Below are positions 8,909 to 17,916 of a stretch of DNA of 31,417 nt, in pieces. Position numbers and translations under genes: made by a program. Each line of letters opens with the position of its first letter. Position 1 is the stretch's first letter. This stretch comes from a bacterium UBP14_UBA6098 (GTDB lineage: Bacteria > UBP14 > UBA6098): assembly GCA_002428525.1 (NCBI GenBank), contig DIWU01000013.1, positions 1 to 31,417 on the forward strand, written 5' to 3'. Under the pieces are notes generated by a model. It was not told where the DNA came from. It made no database searches and saw only the letters and a list, made by a program, of their open reading frames with translations.

Positions 8909-9829
8909 CTATTCGTTGCGAATATTTGCGAGGGCCTGCTCCGCCATCATGCGGACGAAGCCCGAGCTATCGTTTTTACAACGTTTGAGAGCGTTGGCCA
9001 CCTCGAAATTACCCCGGAAATATCCGAGGGCTTGACAAGAGAATCCTCGAACAAGATGCGAGGGGTCTTCGAGGAACTCGAAAAGCATCGGCAGGGATTC
9101 TTGATGGCCGAGCATCCCGATCGTCTCGATCAGATGGAACCTTTCGATCTCCCCGACAGCCTCCTCGGAGAGCCTCGCCGAAAGCAAGCTCGGAGCGGCT
9201 TTGTCGCCGATAGCCGCGATTGCGTAGGAAGCGGCATAACGGACGAAGGCCGATTCATCCCTCAAAAGAGGTATTAGCTTTGGCATCGCGGATTTTGAGC
9301 GAATCTTTCCGAGGCTTGTCGCGGCTGTTCTGCGAATCGTGGGATCGGGATCCGCTAAAGCATCTGTGAGAGTGATAAGGGCGAGTGTATCACCGCAACT
9401 TCCGAGGGCGCCGAGCGCGGCGGCTCTGAGCCTTTTCCCTGAGGATTTTGACGCAAGGATCAGAGGCACCGCCGAGGTTTTCGAGCCGATCCTCCCGAGG
9501 AGATAGGCCGCGAAGGCGGCTTGGTTTTCGTCGGGTTGGGTCAGCATATGTGTCAATGGTTTCACGGCATGATCCCCAAGCGCGAGGATAACCTTTTCGG
9601 CGGTTTCCGACTTGGCCTGCGATTTACGATTCAGATATTCGAGCGAAATCGCGACTGCATCGGCTTTGCCCTTTGTCAATTTTTTAAACGTCGCCTCTCG
9701 CTGGTCTGTGAACTCGTTATCATCCGTGGAAAGCATTAAAAAATAATGCCTTAGCTTATCCATATCGGTTTTTGCTAAAGAAGAAAGGCATAGGATGAGC
9801 ATCATAAAGGAGATAGCGGTTCTTTTCAT
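8909..9829 (-). CDS. Secreted HEAT-repeat protein
   Basis: This protein has 306 residues and a signal peptide (MKRTAISFMMLILCLSSLA). From ~75 to the end it is built of about seven helical hairpin repeats of HEAT/PBS-lyase type, seen as recurring A-A-x-x-L-G and D-P-x-x-x-V-R-x-x-A patterns. Such repeats usually bind proteins. The location is probably periplasmic. The start ATG overlaps the SDR stop as ATGA (9826-9829), indicating translational coupling, and the patatin-Omp85 gene begins 9 nt after this stop. A scaffold or assembly role for the neighbouring secreted proteins is plausible but only inferred. No phycobilin lyase function is implied. Confidence 0.85.
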   Translation of the reverse strand: MKRTAISFMMLILCLSSLAKTDMDKLRHYFLMLSTDDNEFTDQREATFKKLTKGKADAVAISLEYLNRKSQAKSETAEKVILALGDHAVKPLTHMLTQPDENQAAFAAYLLGRIGSKTSAVPLILASKSSGKRLRAAALGALGSCGDTLALITLTDALADPDPTIRRTAATSLGKIRSKSAMPKLIPLLRDESAFVRYAASYAIAAIGDKAAPSLLSARLSEEAVGEIERFHLIETIGMLGHQESLPMLFEFLEDPSHLVRGFSCQALGYFRGNFEVANALKRCKNDSSGFVRMMAEQALANIRNE

Positions 9830-10644
9830 TTGGGCACATCCGTAAAGATTTTTGCAAATTCGGAGCGAGGCTTTCTCATAATCCTCTCGAGCATCTCGGG
9901 GAAAAGCGGTGATATGTAAGCGCCGAGCCTCTCGAAGCCCGCCGTGACGACGACATTCTTCTTAAGCGCGGTCGCGCGAAGAATCTCCTCCGCCACCCTG
10001 TGCGGCGAATCGATGCGCCATCCGAATTTCGCGAAAATGGGTCGAATCTTGGAGATAAACGCTGTATCGACTGCGCCGGGGGCGATACAGGTGAGCGAGA
10101 TCCCACGCTCGCGGAACTCCGGGGCGGCGGATCGGCAGAACGAAATGAGGCCGGACTTTGCCGCCGAATACACCGAGAGAAACGGCAACGGCACAAGTCC
10201 TGCGAGGCTCGCGGTCATCGCGATCTTGCCCTGTCCGCGGGGGGACATGGCCTCGAAAAGCGCTCGCGCGATCTCGATTGGGGATATGAGGTTAAGCGTA
10301 ATCGCCGAGGTTATCGCTTGATCGTCGAGGTCGTCGAGGCGGGCGAGAGTGAAAACACCGGCCGTCAGAAAGGCCGAATCCACCGGCCCAAATGCCCTCT
10401 CGGCCGATTCGACGAGGCTCGAACCGCAGATCGGTTTAGAAAGATCAGCGACAATCGTCCCGCAGGTTCCGCCAACCGATTCGATATACTCCCTCAAATC
10501 TTCGAGGCGTTCCTCCGAATGGCCTACCGCGCTTATAGAACAACCCTCTCTCGCGAGCCTGATCGCGAGGATCGACCCGATTCCACCTGTGGCACCGGTG
10601 ATAAGAATATGCTGTCCGGCAAAGGCTCCTGCGAGTTCGATCAA
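9826..10644 (-). CDS. Short-chain dehydrogenase/reductase (SDR) family protein
   Basis: This is a classical SDR of 272 residues. The Rossmann nucleotide motif T-G-A-T-G-G-I-G starts near residue 16, an N-A-G-like T-A-G-V follows, and the catalytic Ser and Y-S-A-A-K are present. It is an NAD(P)-dependent oxidoreductase; the substrate is unknown. The C-terminal ~50 residues are amphipathic and basic. The chosen start is TTG at 10644: it has AAGGAG 8-9 nt upstream, it overlaps the previous gene's stop as TTGA, and it places the Rossmann fold at the N-terminus. The frame is open further up to 10710, but that would run inside the upstream gene. It is the only enzyme of small-molecule type in an operon of secreted proteins. 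Confidence 0.87.
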   Translation of the reverse strand: MIELAGAFAGQHILITGATGGIGSILAIRLAREGCSISAVGHSEERLEDLREYIESVGGTCGTIVADLSKPICGSSLVESAERAFGPVDSAFLTAGVFTLARLDDLDDQAITSAITLNLISPIEIARALFEAMSPRGQGKIAMTASLAGLVPLPFLSVYSAAKSGLISFCRSAAPEFRERGISLTCIAPGAVDTAFISKIRPIFAKFGWRIDSPHRVAEEILRATALKKNVVVTAGFERLGAYISPLFPEMLERIMRKPRSEFAKIFTDVPK

Positions 10645-12554
10645 TGCTTTATCTCCTTGATATCTGCGGGGAAATCGATCCCGATGCCGTATTTGCCCGA
10701 GCTCCACCATGAGGAATCCCCGCCGATTCGGCTATAACTGTCCAAGCCTTGGCAATCGAGCATGATTCCTATAGAGCCGAAGTCCCTCCGCCAGTCGCCG
10801 AAGCCCTGAACATTAAGCTCGCTCTTGGCGACATAGCCGTCATCCCCTGAGTAGTCTATAAAAATCCCAACCGCGTTGGCGTTGCCGGCCCCGCGCGAGA
10901 GGTCGTGGACAATATAGTTGTCGTCGCCGTCGAGATCGAGGAAGTATGCAACCGCCATATCGTGCGCCGCCCCCTGCGAAACGCCCTTCGAGATATAGGA
11001 GTCGTCGCCGCTTTTATCCATCATCATTGCCGCGCTAAGGTGCGTCGAGGTTCCTTGGCAATATTGATAGCCGGTGTAGGAATCGTTTCCGGCGCCGTCC
11101 CAAAGGCCGCCGAGCGCGAGCCAATAGCTCGAGCCTTGGCCGAAGATATCGGCAATATATACATCGTTGCCGCTACGGTCGAGGAGGAAGCCGATTCCCC
11201 CCGACCAATCCGGCCGGTTGCCGTAGCCGAAGCCCTGAGCCAAGGACAGATGATGACCGGCATAACGCAGAGTGTCGTTTTGCGAGCCTTGGGCGATGTA
11301 GGAGTCGTTGCCGTATGAGTCGGCGAGGATTCCGACACCTCCGACGAAGCCGAAGCCTTGTGCGAAGGATCGAGCGCGGAAGAGGTCGTTGCCGGCGCGG
11401 TCGAGAAGCAGTCCGAAACCCACGAAACCTGCGCCCTGCGTGAAAGATTCGCCGATATACTTGTCGTCGCCGGCTTTGTCGAGAAGGATTCCCGAGCCGA
11501 AGCAACCGCTCGCGATCGAATAATGGCCGGTTTTATAGAGATCGTTTCCGGCCTCGTCGAGGAGGATTCCTATCCCCAAACCGCCGCTACCGAAGGCATA
11601 ATGCGACCTCGAAGAATACAGATCGTCGCCGGCCATATCGATGCATACAGAGAATTTAGTATGAGGGTTCGCGCCGCCGGCGGCCTCGAGGTAGGAATCG
11701 TCGCCGCCCAAGTCGATTATCAGCGCGAAGCGCTTTTTATAGGTTGTTCGACCGAGGCCGCCTATCGCCACGAGCCCGAAATCTGTTTCGCACCAATAAA
11801 TTATATCGCCGCCGGCGATTGAATCGGGAACATCGCTTGTTCCCGCGCTTTTCGCGGTGATGCCTTCGACCTTTTCGCGGGCGGAAAGTGCCGCTTTGAA
11901 TACCTTTGCGGTTGCCGAGGCGATTCGGGTGCGGTCGATCTTTGCCGTTATATTAAAAATCCTGTCACTGCGTTTCTCCGCCTCGAGTTGAAGCTTGTCG
12001 AAATCCTCCAGCGAGGTTCCCCCTCGCTCCGAATGAAGGTCGAGCGCCGCATCGCGTGTGATATAGCTTAAGCCGAAGGTCTTGATAGTATCCATCTGAA
12101 AGCTGTCAACCTCCGAGAAGGCCGTGTTGAATTCAACGGAGCTTTGCTCAAAGGCGGCGAAGATCAAGTCCATCGCCTCGCGAAGGCGCACCGGGATGTC
12201 CTTATTGCCCTTCCATGGATAATCCTTCTGAGGGGATTTCACGACAGGGGGGTCGATTTTGAAGCCCATTAGCGAGAAGGCCTTATCGAGCGATTTATAG
12301 GGATCGGCCCCGGGATCGGTGATCTTCGTGCCGAATGAGTCGAGCATCGCGGGCATATCGAGCGGCCTGTCCATGCACGAATCTACTAAGGCCAACCGGA
12401 GAGGCCCGGAAATCAGAGATATCTGGGAAAGATCCGACTCCCGCATCTTGACAGATACGAGCGCATCGTCAATGAAGGAGTGAATATCCCCGCTTTCGCC
12501 CCCGAAGATAATCGAAGCGACTAAAATAACGGACAATAGGGCCGTCTTCTTCAT
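10641..12554 (-). CDS. Secreted protein with twelve 26-residue Gly/Asp/Tyr repeats
   Basis: I do not recognise a named family. The product has 637 residues. Start is ATG at 12554, preceded by GGAGG; ATG at 12572 is also in frame but has no ribosome site. Residues 1-20 are a signal peptide. Residues ~25-260 are a mostly helical, charged domain. Residues ~276-620 consist of about 12 repeats of ~26 residues with the pattern hGhhhDxxGxDxY followed by a Q-G pair. Regular small/Asp turns between short hydrophobic strands suggest a beta-helix or beta-solenoid, perhaps ion-binding; this is inference. It is the first gene of the operon with SDR, HEAT and patatin-Omp85 proteins, so it may be a client of those proteins. 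Confidence 0.88.
   Translation of the reverse strand: MKKTALLSVILVASIIFGGESGDIHSFIDDALVSVKMRESDLSQISLISGPLRLALVDSCMDRPLDMPAMLDSFGTKITDPGADPYKSLDKAFSLMGFKIDPPVVKSPQKDYPWKGNKDIPVRLREAMDLIFAAFEQSSVEFNTAFSEVDSFQMDTIKTFGLSYITRDAALDLHSERGGTSLEDFDKLQLEAEKRSDRIFNITAKIDRTRIASATAKVFKAALSAREKVEGITAKSAGTSDVPDSIAGGDIIYWCETDFGLVAIGGLGRTTYKKRFALIIDLGGDDSYLEAAGGANPHTKFSVCIDMAGDDLYSSRSHYAFGSGGLGIGILLDEAGNDLYKTGHYSIASGCFGSGILLDKAGDDKYIGESFTQGAGFVGFGLLLDRAGNDLFRARSFAQGFGFVGGVGILADSYGNDSYIAQGSQNDTLRYAGHHLSLAQGFGYGNRPDWSGGIGFLLDRSGNDVYIADIFGQGSSYWLALGGLWDGAGNDSYTGYQYCQGTSTHLSAAMMMDKSGDDSYISKGVSQGAAHDMAVAYFLDLDGDDNYIVHDLSRGAGNANAVGIFIDYSGDDGYVAKSELNVQGFGDWRRDFGSIGIMLDCQGLDSYSRIGGDSSWWSSGKYGIGIDFPADIKEIKH
10690..11729 (-). 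repeat. Twelve tandem 78-nt (26-residue) coding repeats
   Basis: At protein level each unit has a hydrophobic strand, then D-x-x-G-D/N-D-x-Y, a variable segment, and Q-G-x-G/S. Most units are 25-27 residues. Unit 6 is about 20 residues longer, and units 11-12 have insertions of a few residues. The DNA copies have diverged, so the array looks old and selected rather than recently expanded. Confidence 0.8.
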
Positions 12555-12640
12555 CCTGCCTCCGCTGTTCATTTATGGCCAAATTCGGAAATAGCCTATA
12601 ATTTATAATATATTTTTACAAAGGCAACCGCAATTTGTCA

Positions 12641-12661
12641 TTCGGAACAAGCGCTTCCGAA
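12641..12661. other. Inverted repeat between apbE and the repeat-protein gene
   Basis: TTCGGAA, a 7-nt loop, and TTCCGAA form a perfect 7-bp stem, 45 nt after the apbE stop and ~85 nt before the next start. No T-run follows on the minus strand, so it is either a weak terminator of the upstream operon or an operator or RNA hairpin. The remaining gap (12562-12640) is AT-rich and could hold the promoter of the next operon. Confidence 0.4.
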
Positions 12662-12705
12662 CGGCTTGCAAGCTGAAAGCCCCGCTATTTCGGCGTTATC
12701 GAGAT

Positions 12706-13740
12706 TTATCGATCATCTTGGGAGACGGGGTTCAAATCGAAATTACCCGCAATAATCGTGCCTGTCGAGTCGAGGAACACGGCTTTTATCTCGCTATTCG
12801 ATTCGAGGAAGACCGAGCCGGCCTCGGGACCCATGACGAAAAGGGCCGTGGACATAATATCCGCTGTGACGGCATCGTTCGCGAGGACAGTGACTGCGGA
12901 ACATCCTCGGGCGGGCACGCCGTTTGCAGGGTTTAGAATATGATGATAGCGAATTCCATCGACGACAAAGAACCTTTGGTAATCGCCGGCGGTCGCGCAG
13001 GCCTTTCCGGAAGCGAGTGAGAATTTCCCGGCGAGTTTATCCGGTGATTCGGGGCTTTGGACGCCAATCTCGAATGCTTTCCCGCCCTCATCCTTCACCC
13101 GGATATTTCCCCCGAGGTCGATAATGAAGCGCTCCACGCCCTCGATCGAATCGAGAATAGCAAAAACCGCGTCCGCGGCGAGGCCCTTCGCTATACCGCC
13201 GAGGTCGAGTCGCGGGGAAAACCCCGATTTGACGAGGGTGTCACCGCGCATACGAATCGGGCGGTGCATACGGTCGATTGCGGCGGAGAGCTTGCGGGTC
13301 TCCGGGACAACGCCGTCGCCGGCAAAGTCCCAGAGTGCAGTGATTTCACCGATACGGATATCGAAATGCCCTCCGGTCGGGATGATCGAATCTAATCCCT
13401 TTCCGACTGCGGAGGCAAGCCGCTTAGGTAGAATAATCTGGCTGTCGCATCGGTTCGCCCTGTCGAGGTCGGAGAGGGTATCGTAAAGGTCGAGTTCGCG
13501 CTCCCATCCGTCGAGTTCCTCCCAGACTGCCGTGTAAATCCTCGAATAGTCGAGCTCTCCGGGGCCTTCGATATCGATCTTGACGATTGTGTCGAAAAGG
13601 ACACGGCTCTTGCTCATTCGTTCCGGCTTGCGAATCCCGCTGTAGCCTCCGGTGAGATAGATCGCCACTGCGACAGCGACGAGAATACATGCGAGAACAG
13701 CGGTCATTGCCGGGGATGTTTTTTTGCCGAAAAGTTCCAT
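12706..13740 (-). CDS. apbE: FAD:protein FMN transferase (ApbE family)
   Basis: ApbE enzymes transfer FMN from FAD to Thr/Ser of target flavoproteins outside the cytoplasm, using Mg2+. This copy has 344 residues, the usual length. It has one N-terminal membrane segment (~12-30) and no lipobox. Family motifs are clear: G-G-I-A-K-G (181-186), D-L-G-G-N-I, H-H-I-L-N-P (266-271), and the metal-binding segment D-A-V-T-A-D-I-M-S-T (289-298). It is 31 nt after the STAND-NTPase gene and probably last in that operon. No Rnf, Nqr or other known FMN-carrying partner is in the window, so its target is unknown. Confidence 0.93.
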   Translation of the reverse strand: MELFGKKTSPAMTAVLACILVAVAVAIYLTGGYSGIRKPERMSKSRVLFDTIVKIDIEGPGELDYSRIYTAVWEELDGWERELDLYDTLSDLDRANRCDSQIILPKRLASAVGKGLDSIIPTGGHFDIRIGEITALWDFAGDGVVPETRKLSAAIDRMHRPIRMRGDTLVKSGFSPRLDLGGIAKGLAADAVFAILDSIEGVERFIIDLGGNIRVKDEGGKAFEIGVQSPESPDKLAGKFSLASGKACATAGDYQRFFVVDGIRYHHILNPANGVPARGCSAVTVLANDAVTADIMSTALFVMGPEAGSVFLESNSEIKAVFLDSTGTIIAGNFDLNPVSQDDR

Positions 13741-13771
13741 ATTAAATTCTAAGGCGAAGCATAGCCGATAT

Positions 13772-16700
13772 TTACACTCCGCCCCAAAGCTCGCGGAGAG
13801 GGCCTGCCGAGGAATCGAGCCGACGCTTCTCGCGGGAGGTCAGCTCCTGCGATTCCCAGAAGGTCAGGAGCATCTGGCCGACCTCGAGAACCTCCGGCCC
13901 GCCGACCTTCGCGGACAGTTCGATTATAAACAACGCTATTTCGAAGGCCTCCTCGTCTTTGCCTGTCGAGGCGAGTTCGTTGTAGATTGCAATAGATGAA
14001 TGTAGGATTCGCTTCAAGCCCTCGCGGGTCTTATCGTCGGCGGCGGTCTCGAAGGCCTCTTCGGCCCTTTGAAGGCAGGTGAAGGCCTCGATATGATCGC
14101 CGGCCTTTTGCAGGGAGACCGAAAGGGCGAGCTGGAGTTCGCCGACCTCGCTGGCAAAGGGTATATCCGGTGAGAGGCTGTGAAGTTCGCTGTAAAGTTT
14201 AACCGCCGCGGAGAAGAAACGCGCGCCGGATGTGTATTTGCCCTTGCGATAGAGTGTCGAGCCTTGAACCCTGAACAGCTTGATCTTGCGCTCGAGAATC
14301 GGGACACCGATTCCGTCGCGTTCGGCCTTTTCCGAGAGTATCTTTTCGATCTCCTCGAAAATCGCCTCATCCGGCCTTTCCTCGCCGGAAAGAAGCTCGG
14401 CTATTGAGATAAGCGCGTCGATTCTACCGAAGATCGCCTCGTCCGAGGGTTGGATGGAGATCGCGCGTTTGAAATAGCCCTCGGAATCGCGAGCCGCCGA
14501 GATCGCAGAGGGGGTATTTTCCACGGAGAGCATCTCGCTTTTTAAAAGCTGAGCCTTGCCCCTTCCGATGAGGCTGTCGGCGTCCGGGCCGCCGATCGTG
14601 TCCTCGTATTTGTCGAAGGTGACATGTGTTTTTTTAATGAACTCGAAGGCCGAATCCTCGGAGCCGGAGCGGAACATCAGGCCGGCGAGCGAGGTGAAGA
14701 TTTTGGCGCGGAAGAGGATTATCCCCGGGTTTGAGACATCGATGATCCCCTCGATTGTGTCGATCTCGGAGAGCGCGGCCTCCAAAAACTCCTCGGCCGG
14801 ATCGAATTGCTCGCGCATCTCGAATATCTCGCCCTTCATCGCCAGTATCTTCGCGGAAAGCAGGGCGATATCGGGAAGAGGTTTTTTTCTTTGCTCCGAG
14901 GCTGTCGCGAGGTTTTCCCTCGCGCGCTCGAGCCATGTCATTGCGGTTCGCGTCTCGCCAAGAGTTTTAAGTGCCGAAGCCGCGGAGACGAAGGCTCTGG
15001 CGGTTTTAAGAGAGACCAAGCCGGCGCATTCGAGTCCGCCGTCGCGGGCGCGTTTGAAGGAATCCGCGGATTTCTCGGCGGCGGAGAGCGCGTCTCGGTA
15101 TGCCCCCGCAGGGAACATAAGCTCGGAGGCCAAGCATAGCGCGTCCCCTCGAACCAACCATAACGCCGGCTCGGCGCCGGAGGACTCGGTAATCGCCGAG
15201 GAAAGAAGCGACACGGTGTCGCGAAGCTCGTCAAGAGCCGCCTCTTTGCGGCCCTTATCGGAAAGCGCGCGGGCATAGGCGATCCGCCGCCTTCCCTCGG
15301 CCTCCGGAAGGTCGAACTCGAGCTTGTCGAAATACTTCAGACGCGACTCGGGGGGAAGGATCTTCTCGAGCAGTATATCGCCGATATCGTGATGCAGGCT
15401 CGCTAGGCCTCGAAGCTCCGCCGGAGGTTTTGCCGCGAACCAAATATCCTCGGCAGGGCCGATTTGGCCGGTATTGTAGTAATGGATAATCTTTTCGATT
15501 GCCTCGCAGAGGCCGTTTTGGCTATCGAGTTTCACCTTTATCCGCGTGGATAGAAACTCGAATTGGCCGTTCTCGGAGGTTTGAGCGAGGCTGTCGCACC
15601 TTCCTAAAATATTTCTCTCGCCGGGGAGATTCTTAATTTCCGGCATGAATTCAAATCGATTTTGCAATCCCTTGAAAATCTCGATAGGGGACGATTTCGA
15701 ATAGACCGGCTCGAAGGGGAAGATCGATAGGACGGAGACGATGTTTTCGACAAGGTTCGGTTCCTCGGGGAACAGCTCGCAAAGCGCGCTGATATCGAGG
15801 CCTCCGGCGCGAAGCGAGATGAACAATGCCTCGAGCTCGGAGTCGCGAAGCCGTTCGACTATCGCTGTGAGAAGGCCGTTTGTGTAGGGCGTGTTCTCTT
15901 TCCTCGCGAAGGTGTCGCTTTTGATGATGTCGCCCGAGCGCGAGATCAACTCGGCCAGCGAAGAGGCTAGCGAGATGACGGCGGGATTTCCGCCGCTTTC
16001 GGAGATTATCCCGGCGACTGCATGGTTCGCCTCGATGCCCCGCCGACGGAGCGCGGCCCTAGCCTCAGCCTCGTCGAAGGGTATAACCGGGATCTCGAAG
16101 ACCTCGCCGAAGAGGCCGTCGGAGGAGGTTGCGACAACTGTCAACAACCGACTTGTCGGCTCGAACAGGTCCGCCCAATGCGGATAAAACCTGTCCATTC
16201 GCGTGTCCCAATCGTCGATTAGCAGTGCGATGAAGGGATACTTCTTCCGCTGTAAGCTCGAGTCGATATCCTCCGAGAGCGACAGCGCGAGAGCGCGCAG
16301 ATGCTCGTAAATCGGCCGCGAGGGGAGTATCCGCTCCCAGTCGTCGCCATAAAGCTTCCTGACCGCGTTCGGGAGTGGGTTTTCCTCCTCGCTTTCGCGG
16401 CGGAATGATTTGAAAAACTCCTTGAAGATGCCCGTTTCGGCTTGCTTCTCGAAGGGGGCTATCCCCAAAAAGCGCTTGGCATAAACCTCGTAAACCTTGG
16501 CGAATCGAGGTGTTTTTATTCCGAAGCGGCTGTCTATATCGTGGGAGATATATTCGAAGGCCCCCGGAAGGCGGGTGGCCTTAAGCGTGGAATCGAGGAC
16601 AACACAGGGGATTCGCCTCTCGGCGATTTCCTGAGCGAAGCGGCATAGAAGCCAGCTCTTTCCGGAGCCTTTTTTACCCCTGAGAACCATAGTCGGCATA

Positions 16701-16840
16701 GGTTTACCGGTTCGAGGGTAGTCGAGTATCTCGCGGAATTGGGCGAGGTATCGCTCCCTGCCGATAAACCGCGAATTCACGACCGAAGAATAGGCCTCCA
16801 CAAGCTCGTTGCCGGAGATCGTTGCATTATCGTTGCTCAT
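13772..16840 (-). CDS. Large STAND-like P-loop NTPase with C-terminal TPR-type helical repeats
   Basis: This protein has 1022 residues. The N-terminal AAA/STAND module carries Walker A G-K-K-G-S-G-K-S (55-62) and a Walker B-like strand ending D-D-W-D (209-212). A sensor-like segment (V-V-A-T-S) lies ~20 residues further on. Residues ~450-1000 are alpha-helical repeats of TPR style, rich in Ala, Glu and Leu. No membrane segment or DNA-binding domain is visible. STAND proteins are switch ATPases in which the repeat region senses a partner. The start ATG overlaps the preceding stop as ATGA (16837-16840), and GGAG precedes it. It is unusual beside secreted proteins. Which signal it senses cannot be told from the sequence. 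Confidence 0.85.
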   Translation of the reverse strand: MSNDNATISGNELVEAYSSVVNSRFIGRERYLAQFREILDYPRTGKPMPTMVLRGKKGSGKSWLLCRFAQEIAERRIPCVVLDSTLKATRLPGAFEYISHDIDSRFGIKTPRFAKVYEVYAKRFLGIAPFEKQAETGIFKEFFKSFRRESEEENPLPNAVRKLYGDDWERILPSRPIYEHLRALALSLSEDIDSSLQRKKYPFIALLIDDWDTRMDRFYPHWADLFEPTSRLLTVVATSSDGLFGEVFEIPVIPFDEAEARAALRRRGIEANHAVAGIISESGGNPAVISLASSLAELISRSGDIIKSDTFARKENTPYTNGLLTAIVERLRDSELEALFISLRAGGLDISALCELFPEEPNLVENIVSVLSIFPFEPVYSKSSPIEIFKGLQNRFEFMPEIKNLPGERNILGRCDSLAQTSENGQFEFLSTRIKVKLDSQNGLCEAIEKIIHYYNTGQIGPAEDIWFAAKPPAELRGLASLHHDIGDILLEKILPPESRLKYFDKLEFDLPEAEGRRRIAYARALSDKGRKEAALDELRDTVSLLSSAITESSGAEPALWLVRGDALCLASELMFPAGAYRDALSAAEKSADSFKRARDGGLECAGLVSLKTARAFVSAASALKTLGETRTAMTWLERARENLATASEQRKKPLPDIALLSAKILAMKGEIFEMREQFDPAEEFLEAALSEIDTIEGIIDVSNPGIILFRAKIFTSLAGLMFRSGSEDSAFEFIKKTHVTFDKYEDTIGGPDADSLIGRGKAQLLKSEMLSVENTPSAISAARDSEGYFKRAISIQPSDEAIFGRIDALISIAELLSGEERPDEAIFEEIEKILSEKAERDGIGVPILERKIKLFRVQGSTLYRKGKYTSGARFFSAAVKLYSELHSLSPDIPFASEVGELQLALSVSLQKAGDHIEAFTCLQRAEEAFETAADDKTREGLKRILHSSIAIYNELASTGKDEEAFEIALFIIELSAKVGGPEVLEVGQMLLTFWESQELTSREKRRLDSSAGPLRELWGGV

Positions 16841-17916
16841 TGGTCTCCGTTTCGCGAAGTGCTTAGTAGTTTTTCGAGCGACTGCCTTGCCCGTAGGTTT
16901 GTCGGGTATTTTCGGATATAGTTTTGAAGAGGTTCGATATAGCCCCTCGCGACCTCCTCGGGCATCTCTTTATTGAAGAAGAAAAAAAGCTCGACGGATT
17001 GCCAACTCCGCGGAAGCCTCTCTATCGCGATCTGCGCGAGGGACTCGGCGGAGGCGGTGTCGCTATTTTCCAACCAGCGCGCCGCGAGGAATAATAAGCC
17101 GTCAGAGTAGGATTGCACGATAGCGTCGGTGCTTTCCGAGAGGCGATCCCATCCGCGGTCCGCCTCAGTGAAGGAATACTCCCGGCCAAGCAGTTCTAAG
17201 AAAAGCCGACCGCAGGCCCCCTCGTCCAAGCTGTCCGAATAGAGCCTTCCGGGGCCCAAAAGGCAACCGCGCTTGCCCGGAATCGGAGGGTAGTCCATGC
17301 CGATATAGACATCGCGGCCGCTCGAAATGGCCAACCATTCGATAACAGCATCATAGATCCGGACACCGCCGGGATTCTTCTCTATGAAGTCCCGAACTGA
17401 ATCCGGAAGGGCGAGATCATATCGCTTTTTCATATAGCGATTGTATTTTTCGCTACGGAACAACCGCGGCTCGACCACCGCCACCGAACGGCCCTTGCCG
17501 AGCACCTCCTGTGAATAACGCGCCATTCGATAATGTTCCAGCCCGCCGACAACCAGAACCCCGCCCTCGGGGGTTGTGATCAGCATATTCCCGAAATACT
17601 CGAGCTTTGTTCGAATATCGCTCTGGTTTATCGTCTCCGGATTGGCCGAGGCGGCGGTGCAGAAGGTCGAGAACAACCCGAGGTATTCCTTCTCGTCGGG
17701 GTTCTTCCTGAAGGATTCGCCGAGGATATCGAAGGCCGTCCAGTTATTGTCGATTATCCTCTCGGCGCGAAGCGAATCGGCCATAGCAAGCTCTTTTAGG
17801 AGAATCTTTCCTGCGTCGATTCCCGAGGGTTTTCCGCAAGAAAACTGCAGGAGTGCGCAGAAAAGTGAAAGACTCGAGAGGACAAGGTTTTTAATAAATC
17901 TCTTCGACACTTTCAA
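16837..17916 (-). CDS. Putative lipoprotein of unknown function
   Basis: I do not recognise this with certainty. It has up to 359 residues. The N-terminus has basic residues, a hydrophobic stretch, and a Cys at ~27 in L-Q-F-S-C-G, an atypical lipobox. The middle contains G-V-L-V-V-G-G, then a basic/aromatic stretch and a later R-D-V-Y-I-G-M-D-Y. These recall the soluble C-terminal region of DUF2723-type membrane proteins, which is a weak resemblance. The C-terminal ~90 residues are helical and TPR-like. The start is uncertain: TTG 17916, GTG 17910 and TTG 17885 are all in frame and none has a good ribosome site. It overlaps the end of the phosphatase gene by up to 26 nt and the next start by 4 nt. 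Confidence 0.72.
   Translation of the reverse strand: MKVSKRFIKNLVLSSLSLFCALLQFSCGKPSGIDAGKILLKELAMADSLRAERIIDNNWTAFDILGESFRKNPDEKEYLGLFSTFCTAASANPETINQSDIRTKLEYFGNMLITTPEGGVLVVGGLEHYRMARYSQEVLGKGRSVAVVEPRLFRSEKYNRYMKKRYDLALPDSVRDFIEKNPGGVRIYDAVIEWLAISSGRDVYIGMDYPPIPGKRGCLLGPGRLYSDSLDEGACGRLFLELLGREYSFTEADRGWDRLSESTDAIVQSYSDGLLFLAARWLENSDTASAESLAQIAIERLPRSWQSVELFFFFNKEMPEEVARGYIEPLQNYIRKYPTNLRARQSLEKLLSTSRNGDQ

Noticed and set aside
10644..10710. N-terminal extension of the SDR
   Set aside because: The extra 22 codons lie inside the upstream gene and are not SDR-like; TTG at 10644 has a good ribosome site and the TTGA overlap.
10690..11729. RTX calcium-binding repeats
   Set aside because: The G-N/D-D-x-Y pieces recall RTX, but the period is 26 residues, not 9, and the G-G-x-G-x-D core is absent.
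14556..15278. 240-codon plus-strand frame antisense to the NTPase repeat region
   Set aside because: Ser/Arg/Ala-rich shadow of the helical repeat coding strand; no start signal or recognisable domain.
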